In this document: piece by piece, positions 1 to 10,143 of the stretch | Position numbering within the stretch: position 1 is the first letter of the stretch | How the letters are laid out: the number at the start of each line of letters is the position of its first letter | Origin: Tetranychus cinnabarinus | Taxonomy: Eukaryota > Arthropoda > Arachnida > Trombidiformes > Tetranychidae | Length of the DNA stretch: 64,000 nt | Assembly (NCBI GenBank): GCA_022266195.1 | Contig: WHVY01000006.1 | Location: 4,836,001-4,900,000, forward strand | Direction: 5' to 3' | Translations under genes and position numbers: made by a program | The notes under the pieces: generated by a model | The model's input: the letters and a program-made list of their open reading frames with translations, nothing else | The model's database searches: none | What the model was told of the DNA's origin: nothing

Positions 1-478
1 GAGACTATGATGATTTAAGGTGTAAAATTTGATGAAAAAGTTTACTTAGATCTGCTAAAGTAACAATTGAAGTCGATTTCCGAATAGCCAGCTTTCCCCT
101 GTAAAACTCTATATCCAATGATCTTTTAATGATACTCACAATAATATCAACCTTTTTTATTGATAAAGTAGTTCATTTGTTTCATCAGTTTTCATCTAAC
201 CTCATTGGGTAATGAATACAGTTAATGAATGAGTGGGTGAATGTTAAAAACCGAATGAAGATAAGCTTTAGGTTGATAAGTTTGGGTGAATGTTGTGCCT
301 TAACAGCTGCATTTTATAACGTTGAAACATTTTCAATGGCTTTAATAACAACAATTAATTACTTTATATTAATACATTTTGTTGGTGTTAGTTAAAAGTC
401 AAAATTGTAAATTAGGTTTTCTGGTAAAAACAGAGAAAACTAATGACTCTATCCAACATGCTCAGTTAAACATGTGAC
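1..478. other. Left-edge sequence without recognised gene
   Basis: AT-rich sequence with many stop codons in all frames. I see no exon, repeat or RNA gene that I can support here. Confidence 0.5.
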
Positions 479-935
479 TTGTTGATATCAGACACATTGT
501 TGAGTCTAGTAGTGGAACGAACTGCTTTTGTATCAATACTTTCACTCCCTAGTAGACTGAAGCCTCCTTCACCTGAGCTTTTATCACCAATAGATGTTTG
601 GGTGGACATGAGGGCTTATTCTTTTGCTTTATCAGCACCGCTAGTTTCATTATTTGTTATTATAGTTGATGCTGATGATACTGTTGTAATTAAACTATCC
701 ATTGTATCATCATTTATTGATTTATTATCAGATGTTTCTTGTTTACCTGAATCTCCAGATTCTGACTTTTTCTCTACATTCTCATCAGATATTTCATCCA
801 ATTTTTTATCCTAATCCTTATCCTTATTCCTATGCTTATCTTTATCTTTATACTTATTTTTACCAATACCTTTACCACGAGATATTGGAGCGTGTATAAG
901 ATGATAGAGAGTTATTGAATTACGATCAAGTAAAT
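475..935 (-). pseudogene. Probable decayed coding sequence, Lys/Asp- and Ser/Thr-rich
   Basis: Read on the minus strand, about 44 codons ending in a Lys/Asp-rich run (around 810-880) are followed by an in-frame TAG. The same frame then continues for about 65 hydrophilic codons (Asp, Glu, Ser, Lys, Thr) to a stop at about 616. A second hydrophilic stretch in a shifted frame continues to about 475. Composition looks protein-like, but no stretch has both a good start and a clean frame, and I recognise no domain. It lies directly downstream of the TAB2-like gene. It may be a relic of a duplicated gene, an exon of an unrecognised gene, or chance in a degenerate TTATCC-type simple repeat (about 812-855). 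The plus-strand frame over the same bases is its shadow. Confidence 0.3.
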
Positions 936-937
936 AA

Positions 938-1636
938 TCATTGGTTCAGTTCCAAGTGACAATAACAAGTCGAGTTTAAACATCGTGTACATCTAGGTGT
1001 ATAAAAATCCCATGAAACTTTCCTTGGAGGGTTGACAGCATTAGAATCTTTGAAGTTGTATCTTTGGTGTTCACATATTTCACATACGTCGATCGCGGGG
1101 TGGTTTTTAAAAGAACAATGAGGACAAGACCAGCTTTGAGCATCACTCGTTTCTGGAATACCTCCAGAAGCTCGATTAGATGTTGGTGTATTTACAGGTG
1201 TCACATCCGTATCTTCAGCTATATGAGATTGCTCTGCTCTCGATGAATTGGAGGTAATATGACCAGAACTTGACGATTCACCCATTGTCAACGTGCTTTC
1301 CACAGGCTGGTCAGGCATATAGTCAATTAGACCAGGAGGAATGAGACCGTTGTAAACATTTGTCTGATAAGAAAGGCAATAGTATTCGGCTTTCAGTTGA
1401 TTGACTAGATCAATCAAACCTTTTACTTCTTTTTGATTGTCTTCACTACAATCAGACAAACTAAGATCTTTTAGTTCCATTTGACGATCTTCCGAGCGAA
1501 GCTCTGCCAAACGAGTTTCCAGTTTTCTTGATTTTTTTACTAAAAAGGAAAGACGTTGTTGCTGTACATCAAGAAGAGACGAGTCACGATCCTCTGATTG
1601 ATCCATTGATAACTTGATGACTAACGCAATAATCAA
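938..1636 (-). CDS. TAB2/TAB3-like protein with C-terminal NZF zinc finger
   Basis: A 232-residue frame. The more likely start is the second methionine (residue 11, base 1606), because the first ten residues are hydrophobic and look untranslated. Residues about 20-90 are Glu/Lys/Leu/Gln-rich and probably form a coiled coil. Residues 110-165 are a Ser/Thr-rich linker. Residues 169-193 are an NZF/RanBP2-type zinc finger, W-x-C-x2-C-x10-C-x2-C (Cys171, 174, 185, 188), including the CSFKNHPA-type core close to that of TAB2/TAB3. In TAB2/3 this finger binds K63-linked ubiquitin and links TAK1 kinase to TRAF6/IMD-type signalling; coiled coil followed by NZF is also the order at the TAB2/3 C-terminus. 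The N-terminal CUE domain and long middle of TAB2 are not seen. Four more cysteines (216, 219, 224, 226) near the C-terminus form an extra possible metal site. It is either a short relative or the last exon of a larger gene. Another NZF protein is possible. Confidence 0.65.
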   Translation of the reverse strand: MIIALVIKLSMDQSEDRDSSLLDVQQQRLSFLVKKSRKLETRLAELRSEDRQMELKDLSLSDCSEDNQKEVKGLIDLVNQLKAEYYCLSYQTNVYNGLIPPGLIDYMPDQPVESTLTMGESSSSGHITSNSSRAEQSHIAEDTDVTPVNTPTSNRASGGIPETSDAQSWSCPHCSFKNHPAIDVCEICEHQRYNFKDSNAVNPPRKVSWDFYTPRCTRCLNSTCYCHLELNQ

Positions 1637-1695
1637 ATGTAAAAATTAAAATAAAAACAATACAGAAACCAAAGAGTAAAGTAGGAAGAGACAGC

Positions 1696-1701
1696 TTTAT
1701 T
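1696..1701 (-). terminator. Candidate poly(A) signal of the first Nudix gene
   Basis: AATAAA on the minus strand about 176 bases after the stop codon of the NUDT16-like gene at 1877-2741. It sits only about 60-90 bases before the start of the TAB2-like gene, so the two genes are tightly packed. Confidence 0.35.
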
Positions 1702-1876
1702 TGGAAGGTATTTTATTCAATCTTCATCCAATCTATTTTTCAAAGACCATACATTACGCATGCCCACTACAGAGGACTTCTGGAGTCAGTTAACATTATA
1801 AAAATTACCAATGAAAGGGATGAACAGGTAAGAATATAATTAAATGTTAAATAATTTGAATTAATCCATTGTATTT

Positions 1877-2741
1877 TCATTCCAGATATTTTCTCAATTT
1901 AGTTAAATAATCATGGCTTATGCAATCAAGGTGAACCAGAGAGTCAAAGAGTTGTCCTTTAGCAGTTCCTATTCAACAGATTTATCAAAAGGAAACAGCT
2001 GATGGTTAATCTATTTAGTGCCAAGGATTGATTTAACTTACCAGCAAAATTGTGTTTAAAGAAGTTAACCAGAAAAGTACCTTTATCTGCATAGAAACGG
2101 AACAATGATTGATTACCAATGGAACCTGGGTCAATCAAGGGTATCCTGAAAATGCCGAGTGATTCAAGTGGAAAATCGGTTGATTTGGTGTGATTAAGTT
2201 CACATTGGGAAAACTGTTGTTCGGTTATTTGTTTTAGGAAAAAATGGTGAATATTACAATCTGCATGTTGAACCTCATCATTCAGTTCCACTTTACTTTT
2301 AATGTAACTTGAAACATGAGTGAAACCATGATTTCCATCAGGACTAATGTAATTTATTTCCTCCAATAATTCTCTTCTTAGGCCCTTCAAAAGACCATCA
2401 AGAGTTGATATGGATTCATCTTCACCTACAACTCCACCAGGAAAACCAAGGAATCCATCATAGCGAACCTGACCAAGACCAAAATAACCTGAATCACCGT
2501 GATCCGATATTTTACAATACAGTAAACAATGAGCTGCGTGACAATATTGCCTTTTATCTGTTAATTTAAGCGTTTCTTCCAAGCATATTGGCTCGAATCC
2601 CATCTTGGTGCATAATGGATTAATTGATTCCTTTACACGTTTCTTTTCAATCGAATCAATCATTTTCTCGAAAAATTGATTTCTAAATGTCCAATATTTC
2701 AATATAATTTTAGGAAAAAAACTCAACTTATTTTTGTGCAA
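1877..2741 (-). CDS. NUDT16-like Nudix hydrolase, copy A (two exons)
   Basis: Exon 1 is 2042-2741 and exon 2 is 1877-1968; the 73-bp intron (1969-2041) starts GTAAGT, ends TAG and is phase 1. The joined product is 263 aa. Reading through the donor gives a false C-terminus. The Nudix box spans residues about 102-131 (GG, then RELLEE with Arg123, Glu124, Glu127, Glu128 as metal ligands). Flanking signatures HAAHCLLY and RYDGFLGFPGG match the NUDT16 subfamily (U8 snoRNA-decapping / inosine diphosphatase type), not other Nudix families. Exon 2 begins with an FAG-GTAKGQLFDSL-type motif equivalent to the NUDT16 C-terminal helix. An alternative start is Met27 (base 2663). It is a paralogue of the plus-strand gene at 10807-11680, with the same length and intron position. 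Expected activity: Mg2+-dependent hydrolysis of capped RNA or (d)IDP-like nucleotides. Substrate is unproven. Confidence 0.85.
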
Positions 2742-3278
2742 ATTCCAACTCTTTAAACTAACAATAAAGATATATTGTTGTTAAAATTTGCATTAAAGAA
2801 GTATTGATTCGAAACAATAATCTTATTGCATTGTTATAATTTAATTGTTACCGCAATAGTAAAGCAAATAGTTGTTAATAGGTTTTTAAAATCAATTATT
2901 GCCATTTTAACATTGAATCACTGAAAAGACTGTAATCAAATGAGAGATTAATCTATATATCAGTGCCTGATATTTTGCAGACTCTGAAGTACTCAATTTT
3001 CTATCTGCAATTCCAAATGATGAACATAATAAAATTATCTGTTGAAATTCCGGTTTCCTTATTTATTTTCAAGGGACATTTGTGCCTTATTAATTAGGGT
3101 TAGATCTTAATGATCGGATAAATTTGCAATGCATCAGTTTTCTCAAGAAAAATTAAAACATAATTTATTTAAGAAATAGTTCAACAGACAAAAGAAAGTC
3201 GCTTTACAAAAAGGATTACATCAAAATACATGAATATAACAGTTTGATGAATATTCTTTGAATTGTAACTACGTAAAT
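2742..3278. other. Intergenic spacer, Nudix copy A to CIAO3
   Basis: AT-rich; contains the 5' flank of the Nudix gene and the 3' flank of CIAO3, both on the minus strand. An AATAAA (minus) at 3164-3169, about 110 bases after the CIAO3 stop, is a plausible CIAO3 poly(A) signal. Nothing else is recognised. Confidence 0.5.
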
Positions 3279-5079
3279 TTACCACTTAACATTTAATAAA
3301 TTGTCTGTTTTAGGAATAGTTTTGAATGTTGTATGGAACAGCTTCTCTCTTAACACCTCGTCAGAAAACCATTCATTGTACAAGTCTTTAATTGTATCAT
3401 GATTATCGTCTAATGATAAATGATAGGTTTCTAATGAGCTATATAGTTCTGAAACCTTTTCAAAAAGTTTGTTATCCACTGAATCCCCACGAATCATTCC
3501 TCCACCGTTAAGGCAACCAGAAGGACAAGCCATTACTTCGACAAAATCATATTTAAATGTTTTCCTTTTGATTCTTTGAATTAATGTTTGAATATTTCGA
3601 AATCCATTGACAATGGCAAAAGTTAACTTTTTTGATTCAGGAGTAAAATCATTTTCTAAAGACGGTGATAGAGTTACTTCGAGAAAATCTTTGTTTCGTT
3701 TGCTTTCAATTTTCAATGGTATTCTAGGATTCAATGGTGATTGGTTAAAGTAACTTATACCATAACGAATAATATTCTCGGACCAACCACCTGAGCCATT
3801 ACCAGGATGAGTTGCGACAGAGTCAGAATCTGATATTTTCAATGACGGATGAAGTATATCTAATGGGCGGTGAGGTAAATCAGTGAAATTTATCTCTTCC
3901 TTGTCAAATAAAGCTTCCAATTCAATTGGAGTAAGAACACAATCTACATCAGCTGTTCCATCTTCCTGGGTAAACTCAGTCCTGGATGCTTCCAATTTTT
4001 TATCAAAACAAGGCATTACTGTACAATGGTAAATATAATTATCTGACTTGTTTTGAGTACCAAATGGCCATAAACTTTTAACCAAGGATCCCATTATTTG
4101 TTGAGGTGATTTAACTGTACTTAAATAAGGAATAAGTAGATCTCCGTGTGTCTTCTCCACATAACAAACGAAACCAGGACATATAGATGTTAATGTAGCT
4201 GTGCCAGATTTTTTTCGTTCAATAAATTCTTTCTGGCTTTCAATTAAAGATATGTGACGAGCAAATGTTAAATCATATACATAATCAACACCAATCGAAT
4301 GAAAAAAAGATGACAAAAGACGAGCTGAATCTTGAAATCCTTGGCCATACCGAGCACCAATTGAAGCGATTGCTTGATGAGATAAGGACACAATAACAGT
4401 TATATTTTGACCACTCTGTTGATTTTTAAAGAACATCTCATTAGAAATAGAAATAAAGAAAATGAATTTATAAATTGAAAATAATACATACCTTTTTCTT
4501 GTCTAAAGTTTCATACAAATCAATGTAACTCTGTTTAGAAATAAGAACCGTCTCAGCTGAAGTAATACATCCACTACAGGCTAAGCAATCACCTAAGGTA
4601 ATTTCAACTTTCTTTTTTTCGTGAATGCCGACTTGATCATCTTGCTTAATTGGTTTAACACATGCCTTGATAATGAGAATAAAGAGAAAATCAACAAAAA
4701 CCAAATCATGATTAGTATTTTTAAATGATTCAATCTGGGAACAAGCATAGATGCCAGCAAAGTGATACAATAACAAAATTTAAATAACTGAGTATAAAAA
4801 TTGATCGGGCAATAATTCTTCAAATTGTGGTAGCAAAAGATGAGTAAATTTATAAAAACTACTAAAATCCAATAAATTGGCAGTAAACAATTAAAAAATA
4901 TACAAACAAAAAAGTTTCATAAAAGCTGACAAAAGAAAAAAATCATCTGGAATGTTTTGTTATGGAAGAGTTGAGATGAACAGACTCAAAATGAGTTACA
5001 GGCTTACCTGAGATGGAGCAATGAAATCGTTGAGATCAGTTAACTGAAGAACGGAACTGAAACCCGGTCCATCCGCCAT
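3279..5079 (-). CDS. CIAO3: Cytosolic Fe-S assembly factor CIAO3/NARFL (Nar1), three exons
   Basis: Exons on the minus strand are 5008-5079 (24 codons), 4492-4665 (58 codons) and 3279-4436 (385 codons plus stop). All junctions are phase 0 with GT-AG ends; introns are 342 and 55 bp. The product is 467 aa, close to the usual Nar1 length. It has the [FeFe]-hydrogenase-like fold of Nar1. Cys26, 51, 54 and 57 (C-x2-C-x2-C) form the N-terminal [4Fe-4S] site, and Cys168, 225, 386 and 390 (the last two in ACPSGCLNGGG) form the second cluster site. The protein ends in Trp, as expected for the C-terminal peptide recognised by the CIA targeting complex. In the CIA pathway it carries clusters from the NUBP1/NUBP2 scaffold to CIAO1-CIAO2B-MMS19. 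The start codon is supported by the MADGPGFSSVLQLTDLNDFI-type opening typical of the family. Broken pieces of this gene recur near 7.6 and 10.0 kb. Confidence 0.95.
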
Positions 5080-5737
5080 GAAATATTATTGAGATATTGA
5101 GATTTCGGAAAGTCAAGAAATACAGTCTATTGGAAGATTAATAAACTGACTAATATTATAGACAAGTGAAACGTAAGTTGTTTACATTTATTAGTCACAT
5201 GGATTTTGAGCATGTTTTGTTGATAATAATTTTTATATCTTTTTTACACCAAAATTATTGACCATCAAAGTACTCTCTATTCCGTATAATTACATATTCA
5301 TCAACATTACAAGGTACCTCAATACAGTTACCGTCTATTTCTTCAGAGAATACATTGAATTTCAATGATTGAAATGTTTTACGGTACAGTTTTCCCCAAA
5401 GTTTTTTGCTTTTTTGTTACACTGCCATCTAGGTGAACTACAAGGGGAAACCACGAATTTTACAGTTCAAACAATGTAACTCTTTAATTGATATCCCCTT
5501 TTAGCCTCTTTGCTCCCTTTGAGGAGTCCTTTCCATATAGGGGGAGTCATTAAGTTTTTTAATTTGTAATTTTAAAATTAATAACACTTGCGATAGGATT
5601 TATCGATTTTTAATGATCTTGAATTGTAATAATCTTTCCAAATATATTCATAGACAACATTTACAGAAATACACAAGCAGTGTTTAAAATTTTCAATATT
5701 ATAATTATTATTGCTAATGTATAAAATTGAAAGAAAT
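5080..5737. other. Intergenic spacer, CIAO3 5' flank and P450-1 3' flank
   Basis: AT-rich, no gene seen. The segment about 5200-5245 recurs at about 7870-7925 downstream of the second P450, showing that the spacer was part of the duplicated unit. Confidence 0.5.
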
Positions 5738-7306
5738 TCACTTTTGTCTTTCATTAAAAGTAAATGTCATCTTATTGTCTGGATATGAAATTATCTTAAA
5801 TGATAAAGGCAACTCAGTGTGTTTCGCCGTTACTTTGAAATTGTAAATTATTTTACTCAATAAGGATAGAGTTTCTAATTCAGCAATTCGTCGACCGATA
5901 CACATTCGTGGTCCATGTCCAAATGGTAACACAGCAAAAGGATGGGCTTTGATTTCTTCTCGACTTTCTCTAGCCCATCGATCTGGTTTGAAGCTTAAAG
6001 GATCACTGAAGTAGTCTGGCCGATGACCAACAGTATAATGATTTAAAATCAAATAATTATGAGCAGGGATTGAATACCCAGATAGAGCGATGGGCTCCCG
6101 ATTAATACGACTTGAAATTGGTACAACTGGTGTAAGTCTAGACGTTTCTTTGATACAAGCCTTTAGAAAAGTTAAATTTGATAATTGTTCTGAATCAAGG
6201 TGACCAGTTCCACTGGATAAATCCATTATTTCTCGATAGACTCTCTCCTGAAAATCAGAATGGTTAGCCAAATGATGTAAAGTATATAAAATCAAATGAG
6301 CTGTCGTATCGATTCCAGCATAAAACATATCCATTGTCATCGTAACAGCATCTTCAGGTGTACAATCAGGCCGACTTAAGAAAAGTTCAAGAACGCTGAC
6401 ATCATCTTCAGGATTTTTAACAGGTTCAGATGCTAATTGCTTTATTTTATCTTGAACAAATTCAAAAACCATTGTTGTAAATTCGTCGTTAATTTGTATG
6501 AAACGTTTCCATTTCTTTCCAAAAGGTCTATTAATAAAGCGCCATAGGAAAGATTCATTGAGAGTAGCTTCTAAATGAAATAACTCGCTAACAGAGTCAA
6601 CTATATTCCGTTGTGTAGTACCATAATCACTTAAACAATTTAATCTTTTATCAAGCGCAATAAAAGCAATTGACTCCAAAGTATATCGATATAACTCTGG
6701 ACCAAGGTCAGCTATTTCCAATGTCTTTTCATCTCTTGATTGGCGTATTACATTGATCATTTCATCAGCAATTGAAGAAATTGAGTTACTATAATTACTT
6801 ATAACTCTTGGTTGTAATAAGACTGGTTGAATCTTGGAACGAAAAGTATGCCAATCTTTACCATTTAAGATCAATAGGCCAAGAGCTTTGTAGACATCAG
6901 GTCTTATTTTACGATAAATTCCGAGGGAATCAAAGCCTCCTCGAACGGGAAATCTACCATCTGATCTGTAAACCTTTTCAATATCATCAGCATCACTAAG
7001 CCAAAAGGCGAAGTCAACCGGATCATTTAGAGCCCTTAAGTCTTCTTTATAAATTGGTCCTAATTTATAATAGTTTTTCTCGGCAGATTCGTGCATTTTA
7101 GCTAGATCAAAACCACCAAGTGCTGGAATATGTTGAATAAGTGCGCCAATGTATGGTATTTTTGATGAAGAAGGCACATCACTAAAAGATTTGAGATCAG
7201 CAACAGCAATACTGGCTAATTTCCTCACTGCTATATTGAAACCTCCATTTCGTAATGGATACGAATATAGCTGACGACCCAAGTAGGACACTGATTTCAA
7301 AACCAT
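5738..7306 (-). CDS. Mitochondrial-clan cytochrome P450, copy 1 (intronless)
   Basis: 522 aa from the methionine at 7306. A longer frame opens at 7411, but the 7306 start is conserved in copy 2 and in the third relic. The N-terminus is basic and hydroxylated without a membrane anchor, fitting a mitochondrial presequence, and is followed by an SDVPSSSKIPYIG-type proline-rich hinge. I-helix AGIDTT at residues 330-335; K-helix E-T-S-R at 387-390; PDRW meander motif; heme loop FGHGPRMCIGRR with Cys469. The RR after the heme loop and the AELE helix fit the mitochondrial clan (adrenodoxin-dependent monooxygenases of the CYP12/CYP302/CYP314 group). Substrate cannot be read from sequence: ecdysteroid synthesis and xenobiotic detoxification both occur in this clan, and recent tandem duplication favours the latter. 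Long stretches are identical to copy 2. Confidence 0.92.
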   Translation of the reverse strand: MVLKSVSYLGRQLYSYPLRNGGFNIAVRKLASIAVADLKSFSDVPSSSKIPYIGALIQHIPALGGFDLAKMHESAEKNYYKLGPIYKEDLRALNDPVDFAFWLSDADDIEKVYRSDGRFPVRGGFDSLGIYRKIRPDVYKALGLLILNGKDWHTFRSKIQPVLLQPRVISNYSNSISSIADEMINVIRQSRDEKTLEIADLGPELYRYTLESIAFIALDKRLNCLSDYGTTQRNIVDSVSELFHLEATLNESFLWRFINRPFGKKWKRFIQINDEFTTMVFEFVQDKIKQLASEPVKNPEDDVSVLELFLSRPDCTPEDAVTMTMDMFYAGIDTTAHLILYTLHHLANHSDFQERVYREIMDLSSGTGHLDSEQLSNLTFLKACIKETSRLTPVVPISSRINREPIALSGYSIPAHNYLILNHYTVGHRPDYFSDPLSFKPDRWARESREEIKAHPFAVLPFGHGPRMCIGRRIAELETLSLLSKIIYNFKVTAKHTELPLSFKIISYPDNKMTFTFNERQK

Positions 7307-7423
7307 TTTAAATCTATCATATGAACGTAAGAAGCAACAAAACTTAATAGCATAATAAACTATCAAAAGCTTGGTTATTGTATTAATAGCTAATAGATAA
7401 TAGTTACGCAAAAAAGCAAAAAT

Positions 7424-7441
7424 CCTTCACTTCTAGGAAAG
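7424..7441 (-). promoter_or_regulatory. Conserved P450 upstream box, copy 1
   Basis: The sequence CCTTCACTTCTAGGAAAG (plus-strand reading) lies about 118 bases upstream of the P450-1 start. It recurs at 9803-9820 (one substitution) and at about 10227-10245, at similar distances from the other two P450 starts (126 and 84 bases). Conservation may reflect either promoter function or recent duplication. Confidence 0.35.
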
Positions 7442-7615
7442 CAGCTTACACTTGCAAGGTTATCAAGTTTCACTTCATAATTTCTCTGGAAAAGATATCG
7501 AAACTAAGTCAGACTTGGTACAATGGACTCGTGTTCATTTTTCAAGAGCTAATGATAAATCATAATTAAATACTCGTCTTAATTTTCGTTTTCAGTACTT
7601 CTTGTTGCTTGTTAC

Positions 7616-7868
7616 AGAATCAGTTTCTAAAGATGTTGTTGAAGTTACGTCGACAAAATCATTTTTAAATGTTTTCCTTTTGATTCTTTGAATTAATGTT
7701 TGAATATTTCGAAATCCATTGACTATGGGAAAAGTTAATTTTCTAGATAAGATGAGTTAGCCTTTTTGATTCCTGTTCAATTGAAGTAAGAACACAATCT
7801 ACATCAGCTGTTCCATCTTCCTGGATAAACTGAGTCCACTATGTCTCCACTCTTTTATCGAAACTTAA
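7616..7868 (-). pseudogene. Scrambled CIAO3 fragments between the two P450s
   Basis: Three blocks match the CIAO3 third exon. About 7621-7660 resembles 3648-3690, about 7652-7735 closely resembles 3538-3622, and about 7776-7868 resembles 3925-4005. They are out of order and separated by deletions, and no frame is open across them. The following sequence (about 7870-7925) matches the CIAO3 5' flank near 5200-5245. This is the decayed CIAO3 copy of a duplicated CIAO3-P450 unit. Confidence 0.8.
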
Positions 7869-8008
7869 TCACATGGATTTTGAATGATTTGTCACATGTT
7901 TTGTTGATGATGATTTTTATATCTTTTTTATAGTAATCTTCATGCCATACAGATACATTATAAACAATTGATTACAAGAGTGCCATTCCTTCATAGAATC
8001 ATTCTACA

Positions 8009-8014
8009 TTTATT
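8009..8014 (-). terminator. Candidate poly(A) signal of P450 copy 2
   Basis: AATAAA on the minus strand about 95 bases downstream of the copy-2 stop codon. Confidence 0.35.
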
Positions 8015-8108
8015 AGAATGCATTAGAATTTAGTAGGATAATTTTAAGAATTAATAACTCTTGACTTGAAATTAATATAATATTTCACGTTATATCCTTT
8101 GGCAATCA

Positions 8109-9677
8109 TTATCTCTGTCTTTCATTAAAAGTAAATGTCATCTTATTGTCTGGATATGAAATTATCTTCAATGATAAAGGCAATTCAGTATGTTTGGCCG
8201 TTACTTTGAAATTGTAAATTATTTTACTCAATAAGGATAGAGTTTCTAATTCAGCAATTCGTCGACCGATACACATTCGTGGTCCATGTCCAAATGGTAA
8301 AACAGCGAACAGATGAGCTTTAATTTCTTCTCGGCTTTTCCTAGCCCATCGATCTGGTTTAAAACTTAAAGGATCACTAAAATAGTCTGGCCGATGATGA
8401 ACAGTATAATGATTTAAAATCAAAAAACTGCGAGCAGGGATTGCATAACCAGATAACGCGATTGGTTCCTGACTAATACGCATTAAAATCGGTACAACTG
8501 GCGTAAGTCTAGACGTTTCTTTGATACAAGCCTTTAGAAAAGTTAAATTTGATAATTGTTCTGAATCAAGGTGACCAGTTCCACTGGATAAATCCATTAT
8601 TTCTCGATAGACTCTCTCCTGAAAATCAGAGTGATTAGCCAAATGATGTAAAGTAAACAAAATCAAATGAGCTGTCGTATCGATTCCAGCATAAAACATA
8701 TCCATTGTCATCGTAACAGCATCTTCAGGTGTACAATCAGGTCGACTTAAGAAAAGTTCAAGAACGCTGACATCATCTTCAGGATTTTTAACAGGTTCAG
8801 ATGCTAATTGCTTTATTTTTTCTTGAACAAATTCAAAAACCATTGATGTAAATTCATCGTTAATTTGCATGAAACGTTTCCAATTTTTTCCATAAGGTCT
8901 ACCAATAATACGCCATAGGAAAGATTCATTGAGAGTAGCTTCTAAATGAAACAATTCTTTAACAGAGGCAACTATATTCCGTTGTGTAGTACCATAATCA
9001 CTTAAACAATTTAATCTTTTATCAAGCGCAATAAAAGCAATTGACTCCAAAGTATATCGATATAACTCTGGACCAAGGTCAGCTATTTCCAATGTCTTTT
9101 CATCTCTTGATTGGCGTATTACATTGATCATTTCATCAGCAATTGAAGAAATTGAGTTACTATAATTACTTATAACTCTTGGTTGTAATAAGACTGGTTG
9201 AATCTTGGAACGAAATGTGTGCCAATCTTTACCATTCAAGATTAAAAGACCTAGAGCTTTATAGACATCAGGTCTTGTTTTACGATAAACAGCAAGAGAA
9301 TCAAAGCCTCCTCGTATCGGAAATTTACCTCCAGATCTGTAAACCTTTTCAATATCATCAGCATCACTAAGCCAAAAGGCGAAGTCACCCGGAGCATTTA
9401 GAGCCCTTAAGTCTTCTTTATAAATCGGTCCTAATTTATAATAGTTTTTCTCGGCAAATTCATGTACTTTAGCTAGATCATAACCACCAAGAGCTGGAAC
9501 ATAATGATGCATTGAGCCAATGTATGGTATTTTTGATAAAGAAGGCACATCACTAAAAGGCTTAAGATCAGTTGCAGCAATATTAGTTAATTTCCTTACT
9601 GCTGTGTTGAAACTTCCATTTTGGACTTGATACGAAGTTAGCTGACGACCCAAGTATGACACTGATTTCGAAGCCAT
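8109..9677 (-). CDS. Mitochondrial-clan cytochrome P450, copy 2 (intronless)
   Basis: 522 aa from the methionine at 9677; an upstream in-frame Met at 9701 is not conserved. It has the same architecture as copy 1: presequence-like N-terminus, AGIDTT I-helix, E-T-S-R K-helix, PDRW, and heme loop FGHGPRMCIGRR with Cys469. Differences from copy 1 concentrate in the first 150 residues, in residues about 245-290 and around substrate-contact regions (for example residues 398-401, ILMR here versus ISSR in copy 1). The middle is identical to copy 1 over more than 100 residues. The pair are tandem duplicates on the same strand, 0.8 kb apart, and probably have overlapping but not identical substrates. 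Confidence 0.92.
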   Translation of the reverse strand: MASKSVSYLGRQLTSYQVQNGSFNTAVRKLTNIAATDLKPFSDVPSLSKIPYIGSMHHYVPALGGYDLAKVHEFAEKNYYKLGPIYKEDLRALNAPGDFAFWLSDADDIEKVYRSGGKFPIRGGFDSLAVYRKTRPDVYKALGLLILNGKDWHTFRSKIQPVLLQPRVISNYSNSISSIADEMINVIRQSRDEKTLEIADLGPELYRYTLESIAFIALDKRLNCLSDYGTTQRNIVASVKELFHLEATLNESFLWRIIGRPYGKNWKRFMQINDEFTSMVFEFVQEKIKQLASEPVKNPEDDVSVLELFLSRPDCTPEDAVTMTMDMFYAGIDTTAHLILFTLHHLANHSDFQERVYREIMDLSSGTGHLDSEQLSNLTFLKACIKETSRLTPVVPILMRISQEPIALSGYAIPARSFLILNHYTVHHRPDYFSDPLSFKPDRWARKSREEIKAHLFAVLPFGHGPRMCIGRRIAELETLSLLSKIIYNFKVTAKHTELPLSLKIISYPDNKMTFTFNERQR

Positions 9678-9701
9678 TTTAAATCTATAAAATGAACGCA
9701 A

Positions 9702-10002
9702 TAAACAATGTAAATGAATAACATAAATAAACCATAGAAAGCTTTGTTATTGCAACTACTAAAACTAGTAAAACGTAATAGTTACGCAACAAAGTAAAAA
9801 AACCTTCACTTCTATGGAAGGAGCTCTTATGCTCTCACAAGGATATCCAGTTTTGCTCTGCGATTTTTGTAGACATAAATATTCAAACTGCATTAGGCTT
9901 GATATAATGTTTATTTTTCAAGGAACCACTCGTATTATGATTGAATATTCAACTTGATTTACGATTTCAGCATTTTTCGTTACTTTTTTCACTATTGTCA
10001 CC
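9702..10002. other. P450 copy 2 upstream region
   Basis: Minus-strand promoter flank of P450-2. It contains the shared box at 9803-9820 and is recognisably similar to the flanks at about 7310-7600 and 10144-10330. No gene is seen. Confidence 0.5.
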
Positions 10003-10052
10003 AAATTAGTTTGTAAAGACGATGATAAAGTTACTTCAAGAAAATCTTTGTT
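10003..10052 (-). pseudogene. Second CIAO3 relic fused to a P450 relic
   Basis: The minus strand still encodes a NKDFLEVTLS-type stretch of CIAO3 exon 3 (compare 3655-3705), interrupted after about 16 codons. It joins directly to the P450 5' remnant at about 10053, so it marks a recombination breakpoint. Confidence 0.75.
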
Positions 10053-10143
10053 AGGTTAATTTCCTCACTGTATTGAAACTTCCATTTCGTACTGGACACG
10101 AAGTTAGCTGAAGACCCAAGTAGGACACTGATTTTGAAGCCAT
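10053..10143 (-). pseudogene. 5' remnant of a third P450 copy
   Basis: Starts ATG at 10143 with MASKSVSYLG, as in copy 2. It continues recognisably for about 27 codons with a small deletion that breaks the frame before VRKLT, then ends at the CIAO3 relic. The upstream flank (10144-10330) is the third copy of the P450 promoter region. The rest of the P450 is missing. Confidence 0.85.

Noticed and set aside
7307..7411. N-terminal extension of P450 copy 1 as a membrane anchor
   Set aside because: Hydrophobic, but not conserved in copy 2 or the third relic, and mitochondrial-clan P450s lack such an anchor.
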